From: Apricaphanius iberus
Lineage: Eukaryota; Chordata; Actinopteri; Cyprinodontiformes; Aphaniidae
Length of the DNA stretch: 64,000 nt
Assembly: GCA_028564705.1 (NCBI GenBank)
Contig: JAPXFQ010002701.1
Coordinates: 1,566,001 to 1,630,000 of the forward strand
Direction of reading: 5' to 3'
Positions 22,540 to 34,205 of this stretch are shown piece by piece (positions within the stretch are counted from its first letter, which is position 1; every line of letters begins with the position of its first letter). Under the pieces are notes generated by a model. The model searched no databases. It saw only the letters and a list, made by a program, of their open reading frames with translations, and was not told where the DNA came from. A program made the position numbers and the translations under genes.

Positions 22540-23796
22540 ATGCACATCTAAATTGAGCATTTGATAATAATCGAACTAATGGCTGAGCAAGATTTGAGGG
22601 AATCGAGGAAATCAAATTATTGAATGAAGTGCGTTCCAATCTGCAATGCTAGGTGGAGACATTTGCCTCTTCGCACTGACTTTCTACCGTTGGACAAGAG
22701 TCTCATAGATTGTGAACAAATGCTAAAGTCAGTGAAACAGACAGAGTAAAAGCAGGGTATGCACAATGAGCAATGTAATATACAACTACAATACTGCAGC
22801 AGAGAATATTTTGTAAGTACTGCATTCGTCTGTTGTTGTTGTTCCCGCTTCTACACTCCCATCTCGTCCCGACGGGGAGCGCCCAGGCTTCTAAAAGCTC
22901 AGCTACTGGTGACGGGCATTTACATGCAGATCAATTCCATTCTCCATTTTGCATTATCTGGGTATCTTTGTCCGATTTCTCCAACTCCAGTTCGGTTCAA
23001 CTTAAGTCGAGCTAAGGTGTATACATGCATTTCAAAAAGGCAATAACTTGACTTTCTCTTGCTGTCTGTAAACACACGGAGTGTTAAAGCATTGGTAAAA
23101 CAGGTGTTGATAAAGGTGTGCTTGAAACCTTTAACTTTGCCTTTTCTTCTCTGAATGCATCTACAATTGGGCTTCTATTTGCATGACAAATGCACTGGGG
23201 CAGTAATTTCCCCAGCCTTTCATATACGCCCGGCTTTGAGCTGTGTGAGTATTAAAAACACATTCATGTGTCGACACTCACAATCTTCCTCATGCACACT
23301 AACTCTCCCTAATGTCTCTTAGGGGTGTGCAAAAATAACAACATGTTGAATTAGGTTAAAGAAAAAAAAAAGTGGGCTGAGGAGTGGTCCATTTTTAAAA
23401 CTGTCAGCTTGAATTGTAGAGAGAGGTTTTTAAAAGAACACAAGCCAAACGATCAGAACTAATGTTGCTGTAAATGCCGAGTGGGGATTTCTCTGTTCCC
23501 CAGTGGCTTCACTGAAAACGGCATTTGTTAAAATGTATAATGATCTGTGTCAAATTAAAGTAATCTCATCCAATCTTTTTGGAGTTATTGCATTTGGTAC
23601 TTGTTTGAAGAAATAACTGCTCTAATTGAAATAAGGGGAAAATGTGTGATCCAGTTGTTACTGTTGGTTAAGATATATCAAATGGAGATATGAGGAAATC
23701 ATTTGAAACGTTTGTTATTTTAAAGAGAAAGCAGAGTATAATAAAAGCAGAAAGAAGAAGTTATGGAACCCTTCATCACAGTAAAATGTTCATAAT
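22540..23796. other. Intron, no gene recognised
   Basis: Unique sequence. The frame 22759-23046 has no recognisable domain. Confidence 0.55.
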
Positions 23797-24698
23797 CAGG
23801 GTTTCCGTGAGGGATTAAAGGTCATTAAATGGATTTTGCAGAAATTAAGGCCTTAAATGGAATTAAAAAGCATTAAATCTCATTCTCACCAGCATTACAA
23901 TTCTTTTGGTAGTTTCAAAAAAGTACTTGTGTAATCCTAAACAGTTATTCTCATACCAGAAAAATAGATTTTTCATCTCTAAATTTCATTACTTTTTCAA
24001 TAAAATGTCTTGAGCTTGGTCTCCACTTTCAACAACACTTCGGCAAAAAGTAACAAGTTTGCGGATGAAAATGCCGAAAAAACTGAATGTTTGGCTGCAT
24101 TTTTGTAAAAGTAACTGGCTACAGAGCTAAACGCAATATCTGCGAGAAGTTTGTGCCACAAAAAACTATAATAGCAGCAATTTAACACCCCACTTAATTG
24201 TGCTGCATCATGTTTTAGCTGAAAGCAGACCTGAGTCCACAGCATTCCTCCTTCGCTGCATCATAACAAAAACCCTAGAGACGACTGAGAATAAAAGGCT
24301 TGTAAAAGCACAAATATGCCATAAAACAAACTTTCCTGCTGTTTGTTTATTTAGCATTAGAAAATGCAGTTTAGCAGGCTTATCAATATGAAGTAAAGCA
24401 TTGGTATAACTGAAAAGCTATTTATTTAGTTTTTTACAAGTATTTTTTACAAATATTTTAATTTGTACTGCAATCTTTCTGTTTTGCTTTGGAAAAATTT
24501 GAAATAAAATATAGCCTACTATGTATAAATAAGATAAAAACATATCTAAAAAAAACACATTTCAGTGCTTTGTTCTCAAAATTCTACTTACACTATATAT
24601 ATATTCAGGAGTTGTTGTAGGTGCTTTTGATGCCATGAAAATAAAAATAAAAATGGCATTAAAAAGCATTAAATGAGCTGATTTGTGCAGAAACCCAA
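23797..24698. mobile_element. Non-autonomous DNA transposon (hAT-like)
   Basis: The left end CAGGGTTTCCGTGAGG and the right end, reverse complement GGGTTTCTGCACAAAT, are similar inverted tips. Both ends carry subterminal repeats of GGCATTAAAAAGCATTAAAT type. About 900 bp with no transposase frame I recognise. A clear target duplication was not found, so the borders are approximate. Confidence 0.6.
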
Positions 24699-25200
24699 AT
24701 AATTGATCCATGAATCATTATCGGTTGACTAAGGTCAAACAGTTTCAGTCTTTGTGGCAGAAAAAGGGGGAACAGTTGTGAGATAGGAAGCAAAGTTTGG
24801 AGCAGAGAAAAAAAAAACAGGTCAATATGGTACTTATTAGGAAAATGCAGTGTGTGGTTCAGACTGTAATAGTGACCAATTTGTGATAAGGAAATAGATC
24901 TCAGTTCTGAGTAAATAGACGGTTACCTGTTAACTCGTGCTACGAAGTCCAAGTACGAAGCTAGTCACGCTACAGTATGTAAAACTGGGGGGAAGGTGAT
25001 GTCAATCTGTTTTAGTTTTTGATGCATGAGATTGATTTCTATCAAAAATTGTGATGTGACACCCCTAGGTTTGACTTTTTTTTCAAGAATAAAAAATTCA
25101 CAGGGTTTATGTTGTACACTTTATTGAGCATCGTAAAAGTAGCATTTATTGCTAGCATTACCATTACAGTGTCAGTTTGTATTGCACTGACTGACTTTAG

Positions 25201-25201
<1 letters not shown>

Positions 25202-25250
<49 letters not shown>
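25202..25250. repeat. (TAA)n microsatellite
   Basis: About 16 uninterrupted TAA units; likely polymorphic. Confidence 0.95.
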
Positions 25251-25253
<3 letters not shown>

Positions 25254-25539
25254 TATATTTTTTCTCATTTTCAGGAAAAGGGTATGGTTTTTTAGCAGCC
25301 ACCATTGAGAGAAAAATAAAGTCATTTTGTTGCCCCATGAGCTGAGGAATCCTATCAGCTGTTGAGCTCACATGTCAGACCAGTAATAAGACAAGGCTGA
25401 GAGCTTGACTGGTCGCACCTCGATGGAGAGAATCTGAAATATGACCAGAGAGAGATGGGTGGCCCCGGAAGGGAACCAGGACATGCAGCTGATCTGGCGA
25501 GGGAAGCGGAGATGAACACTGACTTGTTCATTTTCATTT

Positions 25540-25720
25540 ATTTATTTCCCAAAGATTGGCAATGATAAAAGTGATTGATGTTGATAAATAGTCACACCGG
25601 CGGTTTATCAGCAGCTGTCTGGCTTGGGGTTGCCGGCGGCAGCATCCAGTGCTGATAACCCCCGAGGCCTAAGGGATGATGTCAGGAAAAGGATTCAGTC
25701 GCCGCCGGGTTTTTCACCAG
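25540..25720. promoter_or_regulatory. Candidate conserved noncoding element
   Basis: A repeat-free stretch with GATA-like and TGATAAAT motifs (GGCAATGATAAAAGTGATTG, GTTGATAAATAGTCACACCG), then GC-rich sequence with an imperfect repeat of CCGGCGG and CCGCCGG. It looks like an enhancer-type element; conservation untested. Confidence 0.22.
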
Positions 25721-26000
25721 TGTAAATCTGAGAATAAAAAAAAAAAAAAGTCTGCTTTAGCAGTCGATAATTTTGCACGTCTAGAAGTCAGCCACTGCAG
25801 TAAAGGCAAAATGAAACACTGGGAAAGCATTTTTTTCTTTTACAGAGTAGAAATAGTTTCAGTGTATTTTTCTGTTCATTGATCTGGTGACATATCAGCC
25901 CCAGCCTGTCAGGCTCACGGTTTGCATTGTCAGTCTTGACTCAGCTTTCCTTGGCCTAAACTGCCCTCTCTCAGCCTCCGATTTGTTTGGGGATTATCAC

Positions 26001-26012
26001 TGCCATGGCAAC
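26001..26012. promoter_or_regulatory. RFX X-box-like site
   Basis: TGCCATGGCAAC is close to the palindromic X-box GTTGCCATGGCAAC bound by RFX factors. It lies in a non-repetitive GC-richer block. Binding is inferred only. Confidence 0.3.
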
Positions 26013-26502
26013 GACAGAGAGTACTGGATGCTGGCATGTATACTCTGGCTAACATTTACCATGTAGCTGGCATGACCTTGTTAGAATGTGAGCTCCATTC
26101 TAGCACGCTAATGTGGGGAATTGATACGGCTCCGTAGAAACATTTACAAGTGTCAACTTGTGGCAGAGGAAAAGTCGAGCAAAGGCAAAAGTCATTTGGA
26201 TGTGTTCATATTTAACTGGATCCCAAGAGCTATGTTGTGTCTCAGAAATATTTGTAGGCCTACTTTCAGTCTGTTGTGTATTTGCCCCGACTGTATATTG
26301 ATTTTATGTGAAGGTCAAGCATATTTAGACACCTGTTTGCCATTTCTAATTACTTCACAATCTGCGTTTACATATTTAAGCCCCTTGCTCATTGCCGATT
26401 GGAATGAAACTGATTTAAAGCTCAGTAACATTTCAAGGCAAATCCTTGCCTTATAAATGGGTACCTTTTATCTAAATTTGGCTTTTTTTTTTATATGTTG
26501 GC

Positions 26503-26790
26503 CTGTCGCAATAACAAATTTTAGTGAATGATAAATTGCCCTGGAAATTATGGCGTTAAACGATAGTATTGTTGTTTTGAGACATTTTCAACTCATGTAA
26601 AAATAATGCATGAAAACCCTCTGAACAATCAGTGAACTTTAATTTCACCAGAACATTTTCCATAACAACTGAAAGACAATTTTGATATCCAATTTAAAAA
26701 AACAAAAGAGTTGATGAACTCCAAACAAAAAAGCCCTTTAAAAAATATATCAGTTGGCTCAGACAAAAAAAAATATAATATTTTTAACTA
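26503..26790. mobile_element. hAT-type left-end fragment
   Basis: GGCCTGTCGCAATAACAAAT followed by CGATAGTATTGTTGTTTTGA is the left-terminal region of a fish hAT-type family as I recall it. The right end is not seen and the 3' limit is approximate. Confidence 0.5.
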
Positions 26791-28969
26791 TATCAAATAG
26801 CCTCTCCTTCTGTCTAGTAGGTAAAGTAGTGATTTTTCGTGCATACTTTGGATTCTCTAAACACCTGTCTTGACTTTAGGGAAAGTTGAGGAGGAAATGA
26901 AGAATCCAACAGAGGAATGCCTTCAAAGCCTGTAAGGTTTAAATGCAAGAAGGAACAGGAAGAGGAATACCTCCAGTGGGCTCAGAATCTGCTTACTTTC
27001 TTAGAACTGCCGAGGGTTTCTGCTCCCGTTCCTGTCATCTAAAAAGATCATCAATTTCTGGAGCTTGAATGCTTGTAATTCAGAACTGAATTGTGAGCAG
27101 TTACAAAATCCTGTCTCTGTTGAAGATTAAATAATGTTACAGTGCATAAAAATAATCACAACATAATTTTAAGCAAGTGGCTTTAATTTTAATTAATTTT
27201 AATCGACCCAATTGGGCACACCTTAGTTCCTTGTGTTGGCTAGTCATCATTGTAGTCTATGTCTCCTTTCTTCACTGCTTTACACTTATAAGTCAGCATA
27301 TTTTGCTATCATATCAAGGTCATAATGGAAGATTGTTTTAAATAGTTTTGTGTTTACCTTCATAGAGGGAGAGAATTCCAAAGAATGATTAGACTAACTG
27401 GAGCCAAAGATCCAAAGTTTGGAAACAAAGACTGAGAAATTCTAAACAAAGGGGGAACATACATGTTGCATTCTGTTGTCTGAAATTTTAACTTTAGCTG
27501 GAGGAATATATAATTAGTTTAAATACCATTGTTTGCCATATATTATTTGCATTTTAATTTTTAACAAGAACACATTCTGTGGATTACAAGAGTTTAACGT
27601 TGGGTCAAATGAAGTTTCAACATTCTAGGTTACAATAGCTTAGTGTTAGTGTATTTTTTGTGTGCATTTCTTAATGCTACAGTATTATACAGATTATTTC
27701 ACTTTTTCTGCATTTCCATTCTTTATGGATTAACACAAATGGAGAAGGTGATACAACCTGATTAATAAGATATCTTCTCTGATAGCCAACCTGCCAGGCT
27801 GCTCAACAACTGTATCTTAAAAATCATATTCAAAAGTATTTTAACCATTTGAAAAATCCAAGGTTATTTGTAAACCTGTTTTTGTTGAGTTCTTTGACAT
27901 CTTTAATGTGAATAACTATATTGGCAAATATCTAAATAAAAAATGAGTCATCAGTTTTGAAACCTTGGTTTATTTAATCAGAATATTTATCTTGCACCTG
28001 TATCCCAGAGGTTCACTCTGTGTGCATTCATTCTTTACTCTTTCTAACTCCTAAAATTGAGAATACAAGTATATTTTAGATGCATCAAAGCGTGTTTGAA
28101 TTATGCAATGCCTTAAAATAAGACTTTTGTTTTTTACTTGTCTTTTTATTAATTTACTGTTTTTTGATAAAACAATGTTTTTTAAATGAAAAACCAGACT
28201 GAAAGCAAAGGACTGTGTTTGAGGCCGATGTGTGGGAGGCTGTGTGCATATGTGCAGGCTTATGCGCTGTGAGACTGCATGCACCTGGAAAGCACTTGAC
28301 AGATGGTTACTTCAGCTCTCGCTGAACGTTGCTTCTTTCGTCCTCCGTGTTAAGCCTCTTTCATATCTAAAGTGTTTCGGTCAGCATTTTGATCAAGGTA
28401 GGCTCTCTCAGCCGTCCTGATTGTTTGCTGGGTATTTCTTTAGTATGTTTATCCTGCCCCCGATCATTTATTTCTGCCTAATTCAGCCGAGCCAGGAGAG
28501 TTCAGAGCTTGACTTTCTCCTTTTTCTTTTTTTCTTCTTTTTTTTTTGTCGGTAAGATTACAGAGCAGTTCATCAAACATCATTATATGCTTCATCATAT
28601 CAGTACTCTCCAATCTCTAAAACAGACTTCGAAACAGAGGAAGAAGATATTTTATTGGGCAAAATGTAATTTGGAAGCAAAATAAGGCACAGTAATATAT
28701 TTTCTTTTCTTTGCACTTGCCAAACAGGTGCAAGGAATACAAGTTAGCCAGATAGACCATCAGCTTTGATAATTATTGTTTTGGAAGTTGTCATTTAGTG
28801 TCTCCTATCATTATTCCTGATTTTATCAGCAGGCTATATGAAAAATACACTGCATTTAAAACTTAAAAGAATTCAAAAGATTTTATCTGACTGAACTAAA
28901 AAATAGTACGTAATTGTGATGTGGAAATGAAATGATACTTTAAAGAAAAAGTATTAGAAGAAAACCATT
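26791..28969. other. Intron, no gene recognised
   Basis: AT-rich unique sequence; nothing recognised apart from short T-rich runs. Confidence 0.6.
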
Positions 28970-29240
28970 GAATGTTAGCCATTAAAGTATGTAGGAACAC
29001 AGCAAATGAGTGAAAAAATGCTTTGAGCAAAATTCAACTTTTTGGTCTAAATGCCAAAAGTTTTATTTGTTTTAAAGCGGAGAGCACACCACCCTCCTCA
29101 GTGAAAAATGGTGGTGGCAGCATCATGCTGCAGTCATCATTTATTTTAGCAGGGACAGAGAAGTAGGTCAGACTTGATTACAAAACCGATAGAGCAAAAT
29201 ACAGAGGAATCCTGGAAGAAAACATGTTTGACGCTGTAAA
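28970..29240 (+). mobile_element. Tc1-like transposase relic (core)
   Basis: It contains AATTCAACTTTTTGGTCTAA, AATGGTGGTGGCAGCATCAT, TAGCAGGGACAGAGAAG and AGGAATCCTGGAAGAAAACA. These are the transposase core motifs of the same fish Tc1-like family as 2225-2348. It has decayed past any open frame. Confidence 0.75.
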
Positions 29241-29764
29241 GTAAATAAATAAATAAAACCTGTTTACATGAATAAATAATAGACAAATATGTAATGTGAT
29301 GACAAAATGTTAAAAAAAAACACGTGAATTAAAATGAAATTATTAGCTCATTAGTTTGATATATTTTCTTATATTTTCCTTTAAAAATGTATTAATATAA
29401 AACATTTAACAGTAAGTTTTTTCCCCCAAATTCTTTTTTTAGCCATTTTTATTTTATTATACCAAGAAATTATTTTCAAACAAAGTAAGCTTTTATTTTA
29501 AATACGTTTTTATTGTTTATTCATTTCATAAGGTCATCTACCAGTCAGAGTAAGTGGGTAGGACCTGATCGCTTATTAGCCGGTTCTTAAACAACAATCT
29601 TCCTGGAGGAGGAGAGTGGCTACGAAGGGCTGGAGTCATTAATACCATTATTAAGCTTAATGCCTGTTAGATTTTGTGTTTGGCTTTATACAGATACTCA
29701 TAATGGTGGCAAAATATTTAACCACTTTATTAATGTCTGTCTAAATTCAGTTGGTGGTGTTGCA
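29241..29764. other. Intron, AT-rich
   Basis: Nothing recognised. Confidence 0.6.
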
Positions 29765-29910
29765 TCAAGGCAAGGCAAGGCAATTTTATTTACATAGCAC
29801 ACTTTTAACACAAGGCAATTCAAGGTGCTTTACATGATTTAGTGGCAATGAAACCAAATACACGACAAAAATATGAAAATCAATGAATCATTGTTCTAGA
29901 TGTAAAGTTG
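29765..29910 (-). mobile_element. LINE 3'-end fragment, (CAAGG)n-tailed
   Basis: CAAGGCAAGGCAAGGCAATT followed by TTATTTACATAGCACA and CAAGGTGCTTTACATGA is a familiar fish LINE 3' end in antisense, with its short tandem tail at 29765-29782. No coding part remains. Confidence 0.6.
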
Positions 29911-30699
29911 TTCAGATAGAGTTTAGACACAAACAATAAACAAAAGGATTCATAAATTACACAGACCGTGTTTAAATAATTCTCCCTTTAACTGATTGTT
30001 CGTATCCAACCACCAAACAGGGCTTCGTCCTTCATTCTTCTCCAGGTTGTGCAGGATGACATACAAAACATATTAGCAAGTACTGCGGTTGTAATGTCGA
30101 ACAGAGTCTTGAGTCTTGAGTACTGGGCCTAGGATCATTTGGCTTCCTCTGAGAAATTATTCATCTGTTTTATATGCTACAGTAACCAGAGCTAAACAAA
30201 GTTCCTGCAACTGCAAGCCTTGACTTAGCATGTCATGCAAAGCTGTACAGCAGCAGAAGGCTGCACAGTGAATGAGAGCCGCTATCCAGGAAGTTCAATG
30301 TCTAAGCACCAGCCAGGGAATTTTCAGGTCCCACCCACTGACCCTTATTGGCAAATTAATTCAGTTCAAAAAGTGACCTTATGGCTGGTACATGGAAAAA
30401 TAACATAATTTTTAATTCAAATATAATTTTTTAAGGAAATGTATTTTCAATTTGCGCCCCTCTTATATTACATTGTGGCGGGTTTTTTCCTAATGTAGCT
30501 TATTATGAAAATGTTCCATATTCATCCTTTAAATAACAAAGGCTAAAAAAATGTTTTATTACTTTTTAAAAGGAATGTGAAAATATTTCATAATAATTAG
30601 CTAATAATTTCATATGAATTTAGTTTTTTTCAATATTTCAGTTTAACATAATATATTGATCTATTATTTATTCATATAGACTTCTTATTTCAGAAGGTT
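29911..30699. other. Intron, AT-rich
   Basis: Nothing recognised. Confidence 0.6.
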
Positions 30700-30990
30700 T
30701 AACTTCTTTAGATAATTTTGAGCATTTTGGCGTTCCATAAAGATAGAGGTAGACTCGTGCTTAATATTTGGCTCAATCACAGTTTAGACCTAAAGCCAAT
30801 GGAGAATGTGTGGCATGACTTGAAAACTGAAGCTCGCAAATGTCTATGTCCATTCATACCATGCAGCTGTTTTTTCTTGTTTTTTTTGTTTTGTTATGAA
30901 AGTAAGTTCTTAAAAGTATTAACTCGGGGTTGAATATAAAAGAAACACCACACTTTCCCAGGGTATGAATACTTTTGCAAGATCCTATAG
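30700..30990 (+). mobile_element. Tc1-like 3' part relic
   Basis: The frame at 30718-30933 contains SLDLKPMENVWHDLKTEARK, equivalent to the SPDLNPIENLW block that holds the last catalytic acidic residue (Glu) of Tc1/mariner transposases. It ends with GGGTATGAATACTTTTGCAA, the terminal-repeat tip. The upstream core piece at 28970-29240 has the same orientation and may be the same copy. Confidence 0.8.
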
Positions 30991-32494
30991 TTCCATCCAG
31001 CATATGTCTGCATCAAACCTGCAGATTAAATTGGATTTCGGTCACTGGCGTACTTCTGTTTCCACAGGAAACACAAGTTTAAAGTCTCCGCAGTGTTCAG
31101 GCAGTCTCTCATGCAGAACTGATCAGGCAAAAGCAATAACCTTAACAACATAACGGATAGTGCTGTGGATGGTGTAGAGATATTAAACACATCCTGAGTA
31201 TTGTAGCAATGTGTTGAATGTTTGTAATACATAAAAATTACACAGACTCCCAACTTCTCATCACTGCTAAATTAGTCCCAAATCAAATGTTGTGGTAACA
31301 GATTCTAATTGAAGTGCTCAGAATTGTGCCCCAGGAAAGAAAATAAACACCTGTGCCGACCCGGATTGTAGAGGTCTGATGTTTAGATAACATTGTGGTT
31401 GGTTTAAAATATAATAAGGCAACACTCTAATTTTATCGGCAGCTCTCTGGCTAACTTTTAATCAAGATAGCCTTTGGGTAGAACAAAAGAAATGTCCCCC
31501 CCCTGCAGCCTTTTATACTCTTACTGGTGTGGAGAAATCCCAGAGAAATTGCCCCCCCCCCCCCCAATTTTAGCATGTGCTCTGTAGCAGATGTTTGTGC
31601 CCTTTCAGATGCTGTGGGTAATAATCCTTAATATTCCTCCCGTTTCAAGCTAAATGAGCCTTTAATGCACTCTGATTCCATCTCTTAGCACTCATTAATT
31701 GTTTTTTGAAAGTCCATAAATTATTCCACTTTTTTAAAATCATTTCATGTTTTAAAATAATTTAGCAAAAATTAAACAAAAGATTAAACTGGAGATGTTG
31801 AACGCAGCTAGGGACCAGGTTTCATTTTCCTATCTTTTTTTTTGCAACAGTTTGTCAAACTCAACCACAGAAGAAGCCAAAACATGGTCTACATCACATC
31901 CATGGCAAGACAGGTGTTATAGATTGCTATTGCAGATTTATATTTAGAGTAATATTGTTTTTTTTAATGTTTCTTCTGACTGGGGCAATATTATTGCTCA
32001 CTTTTTAGGCACCATCTGGATCCAAATTCATCTGTGGAAGGAGCTAAAGATTAGGAACACAGAAATGAGGCTGTGAAACAAAAAAAATATAGTTTTTAGA
32101 GTTTGTAGCACAAAATGAATAGTAAACAATATGTGAAACATACTATAAGCTTATCAGCAGAGGTGTGTGTAGTTAGTGTGAGCACTTCAATTGTTGATTG
32201 AAATGATCTAGAGGGCCACATGCTGTTGTGTTGTGTGGCCTTGAGTTTGACATTTCCACTTTACAGCTCCCATCTGTAATGTCATTGCACGTATAATTAG
32301 CGCAAAATGACTTATAGAAATTATTCTTTACACTTTTTCTGTCATAGTTGTTTTTGGTTGCATTATTTTATTACCACACAACTTTATGTATTTTAATGTT
32401 TTAGCCCAGGCAACACAAATAAATACATAATTGGAAAGAGGAAGGAAAGAGATACGTTTTTATTTATTTGTATATATTTATATTTTTTGCAAAT
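30991..32494. other. Intron, no gene recognised
   Basis: AT-rich unique sequence with a (C)14 run at 31552-31565. Confidence 0.6.
31552..31565. repeat. Poly-C run
   Basis: Fourteen consecutive C. Confidence 0.9.
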
Positions 32495-32605
32495 GCAACC
32501 ATACCACCTATAATCAGGGAAACATGGTGTTGGCATCATTATGCTGTGGTGATACAGCAAATTGCAGGTAAAGGTAGCTGTTTAAAGGATTAACTCCAGA
32601 TGTAC
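32495..32605 (+). mobile_element. Tc1-like core relic (short)
   Basis: GGAAACATGGTGTTGGCATC followed by ATTATGCTGTGGTGATA resembles the CATGGTGGTGGCAGCATCAT transposase motif. It is short and diverged. Confidence 0.45.
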
Positions 32606-32630
32606 TTTTAAGATATTAATTTGTAAAGTG

Positions 32631-32689
32631 CCCCCCCCCCCCCCCCCAAAAAAAAAAAAAAATAAGAAGTTGTGACACCCCCCCCCCCC
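32631..32689. repeat. C17-A15 and C12 homopolymer tracts
   Basis: Seventeen C (32631-32647) are followed directly by fifteen A (32648-32662), then after 15 bases another twelve C (32678-32689). The cluster ends 212 bp before the msi2 exon, inside the transcribed intron. Confidence 0.93.
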
Positions 32690-32866
32690 TTGCTATAACC
32701 TTCATTGTTCACCACCTTCCTTTATAATCAGCCCTGCACCTCAGAAATGTCTTTGAAACTTTACTGTGTGAATCTCTGTCTTCTCGCCATCCATCATCAC
32801 AGGTGCTGCTCACTCAGTGTGTTTTGGCGCCTCATTAAAGGTTGTGCAATGCATTTGAAGTCTCGT

Positions 32867-32901
32867 CACTCATCGTCTCCTCTCACCCTTTCTCCTTCCA
32901 G
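32867..32901 (+). promoter_or_regulatory. 3' splice site of the msi2 exon
   Basis: A run of about 26 mostly pyrimidine bases ends in TTCCAG immediately before the exon. A CACTCAT-like sequence at 32867-32873 is a possible branch-point region. The acceptor looks strong and constitutive. Inferred from sequence only. Confidence 0.85.
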
Positions 32902-32994
32902 ATGGTCACAAGAACAAAGAAAATATTTGTGGGGGGCTTGTCGGCCAACACGGTAGTGGAAGATGTGAAGCAGTATTTTGAACAGTTTGGGAAG
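32902..32994 (+). CDS. msi2: Musashi-2 internal exon (start of RRM2)
   Basis: This 93-nt exon (31 codons, phase 0 at both ends) reads [20 protein letters not shown] and continues to ...QYFEQFGK. It is the beta1-alpha1 part of the second RNA-recognition motif of Musashi, including the RNP2 strand IFVGGL. Musashi proteins bind UAG-containing sites in mRNA 3' UTRs in the cytoplasm and control translation in stem and neural progenitor cells. LSANTVVED matches MSI2; MSI1 has LSVNTTVED, so the paralogue call rests on those residues. A pyrimidine-rich acceptor ending in CAG precedes it and GTAAGA follows. The ATG codes for an internal methionine and is not a start codon. RRM1 exons and the rest of RRM2 were looked for by eye and not found, so both flanking introns exceed 31 kb. 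Whether this is msi2a or msi2b cannot be told. Confidence 0.95.
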
Positions 32995-33000
32995 GTAAGA
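32995..33000 (+). promoter_or_regulatory. 5' splice site of the msi2 exon
   Basis: GTAAGA follows the AAG that codes the last lysine of the exon, a near-consensus donor. Splicing here leaves phase 0, as expected for the Musashi FGK|V junction. Confidence 0.88.
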
Positions 33001-34094
33001 CAGCTTTTTTTTCCTAACCTGCAACAAAACTGAACTTCATTCCATTGCGTGTCATCTTATCGCTATTGCAGTTAAGGGTTAAAAAATGGTTTATTGATCA
33101 CTATGAAGCCCTTAAAGCCTAAGTTGTTAAAATATATTTGGTTTTATAAACAGGCAAAAGAATTAACAGTTCGCAATGCAGAAGTTCTTAGCAGTTGGCA
33201 GAACAAAGTTTAATGAAAGGCTTCAAATTGCTCAGAATAAATTTGGCGACAGCTCTCTGACATTCTGCTGTTCTTTGTTTGCTGACGAATAATGGGTGTC
33301 TGAATTCAGCCGTCTACTGAAAAGCTTTGGCTGCTATGGGACTGACTCATGTCTGTGTGATTATTTAAGAGTATTAATTAGATATCCTTCAAATCACTTC
33401 TATTTTTACAATGATTACTGGTGTTGCTTTGATGTGACATTGGCAAATCCCATTACCAGTGGAGACTACGCTTGGAAAAAACAACAAAAAAACACAAGGA
33501 ACAACTGCATTTGTTAGTGCATATAGAATACATTTTGTGTAAAATCTCAAAAAAAAAATGGGGTCCAGAAAACTCATATTTGTGACATCAGTTCCTTTTA
33601 TCTGCCATGGTTGCGATCACAATAATTGTGCCTCTGTAAGAGGGAACTCCTTGAGTTTAATTTTTCCAATAAAAGGCAGGTGTTTTTTTTGTTGGTATTT
33701 TTGCATTTTTGGATTTCACAATTATGTTTTTCAGCCAAAATGTCAAATCCCAGACTGATACAAGGTACTGATAGGCATTAGGTTTTTTACCTCTAGATTG
33801 AATAATTACCCAGCTCCAGTACTGACTAGGCATGGGATGGTGACAAGAACTGAGTATTTTTGTTTTAAATTAAAATTTCTATACAAAAAATGAAACGACT
33901 CAAAAATCAGTAATGTTGATGCTACTCTTCTTGTAAATTAATCCAAGGATGTGTGGAGCATAGAGCTATGTTGAATATTACAGCACTGCCCCTCCCCCAC
34001 GTGTTGCTGCTTCCTTGCAAGTAAGCTAGCTGATAAAAGGCTAGAATTCTTTTTTTAAAGTTTTTTTCGCCATAGTGGACTTTCTTTAACAGTG

Positions 34095-34205
34095 GATATT
34101 GAAGGGGGGAAGACATGGTGCGAATTTCCGCAAGGATGGGGCTCAAACACGGGATGTCACGCAGAGGACTGAGGCCTCGTTACTTGGTGTGCCCACACTA
34201 AACCC
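34095..34205 (-). mobile_element. Possible tRNA-like SINE head
   Basis: Read on the minus strand, GGGCACACCAAGTAACGAGG then GACATCCCGTGTTTGAGCCC resembles tRNA-like sequence with a degenerate box B (TGTTTGAGCCC). No tail or body was defined. Confidence 0.25.

Larger units (their letters stand above)
24699..26502. other. Intron; candidate regulatory blocks
   Basis: Unique sequence interrupted by a (TAA)n tract. GC-richer motif-dense stretches lie at 25380-25720 and 25900-26110 (listed separately). Confidence 0.5.

Noticed and set aside
2349..30699. The two 1.4-kb gaps between Tc1 core and 3' pieces (2349-3754 and 29241-30699) considered as copies of one composite unit
   Set aside because: The gap sequences do not resemble each other, so the similar spacing is probably coincidence.
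33827..33844. TAGGCATGGGATGGTGAC as a hAT tip
   Set aside because: Only one short end is visible, with no partner end or target duplication.
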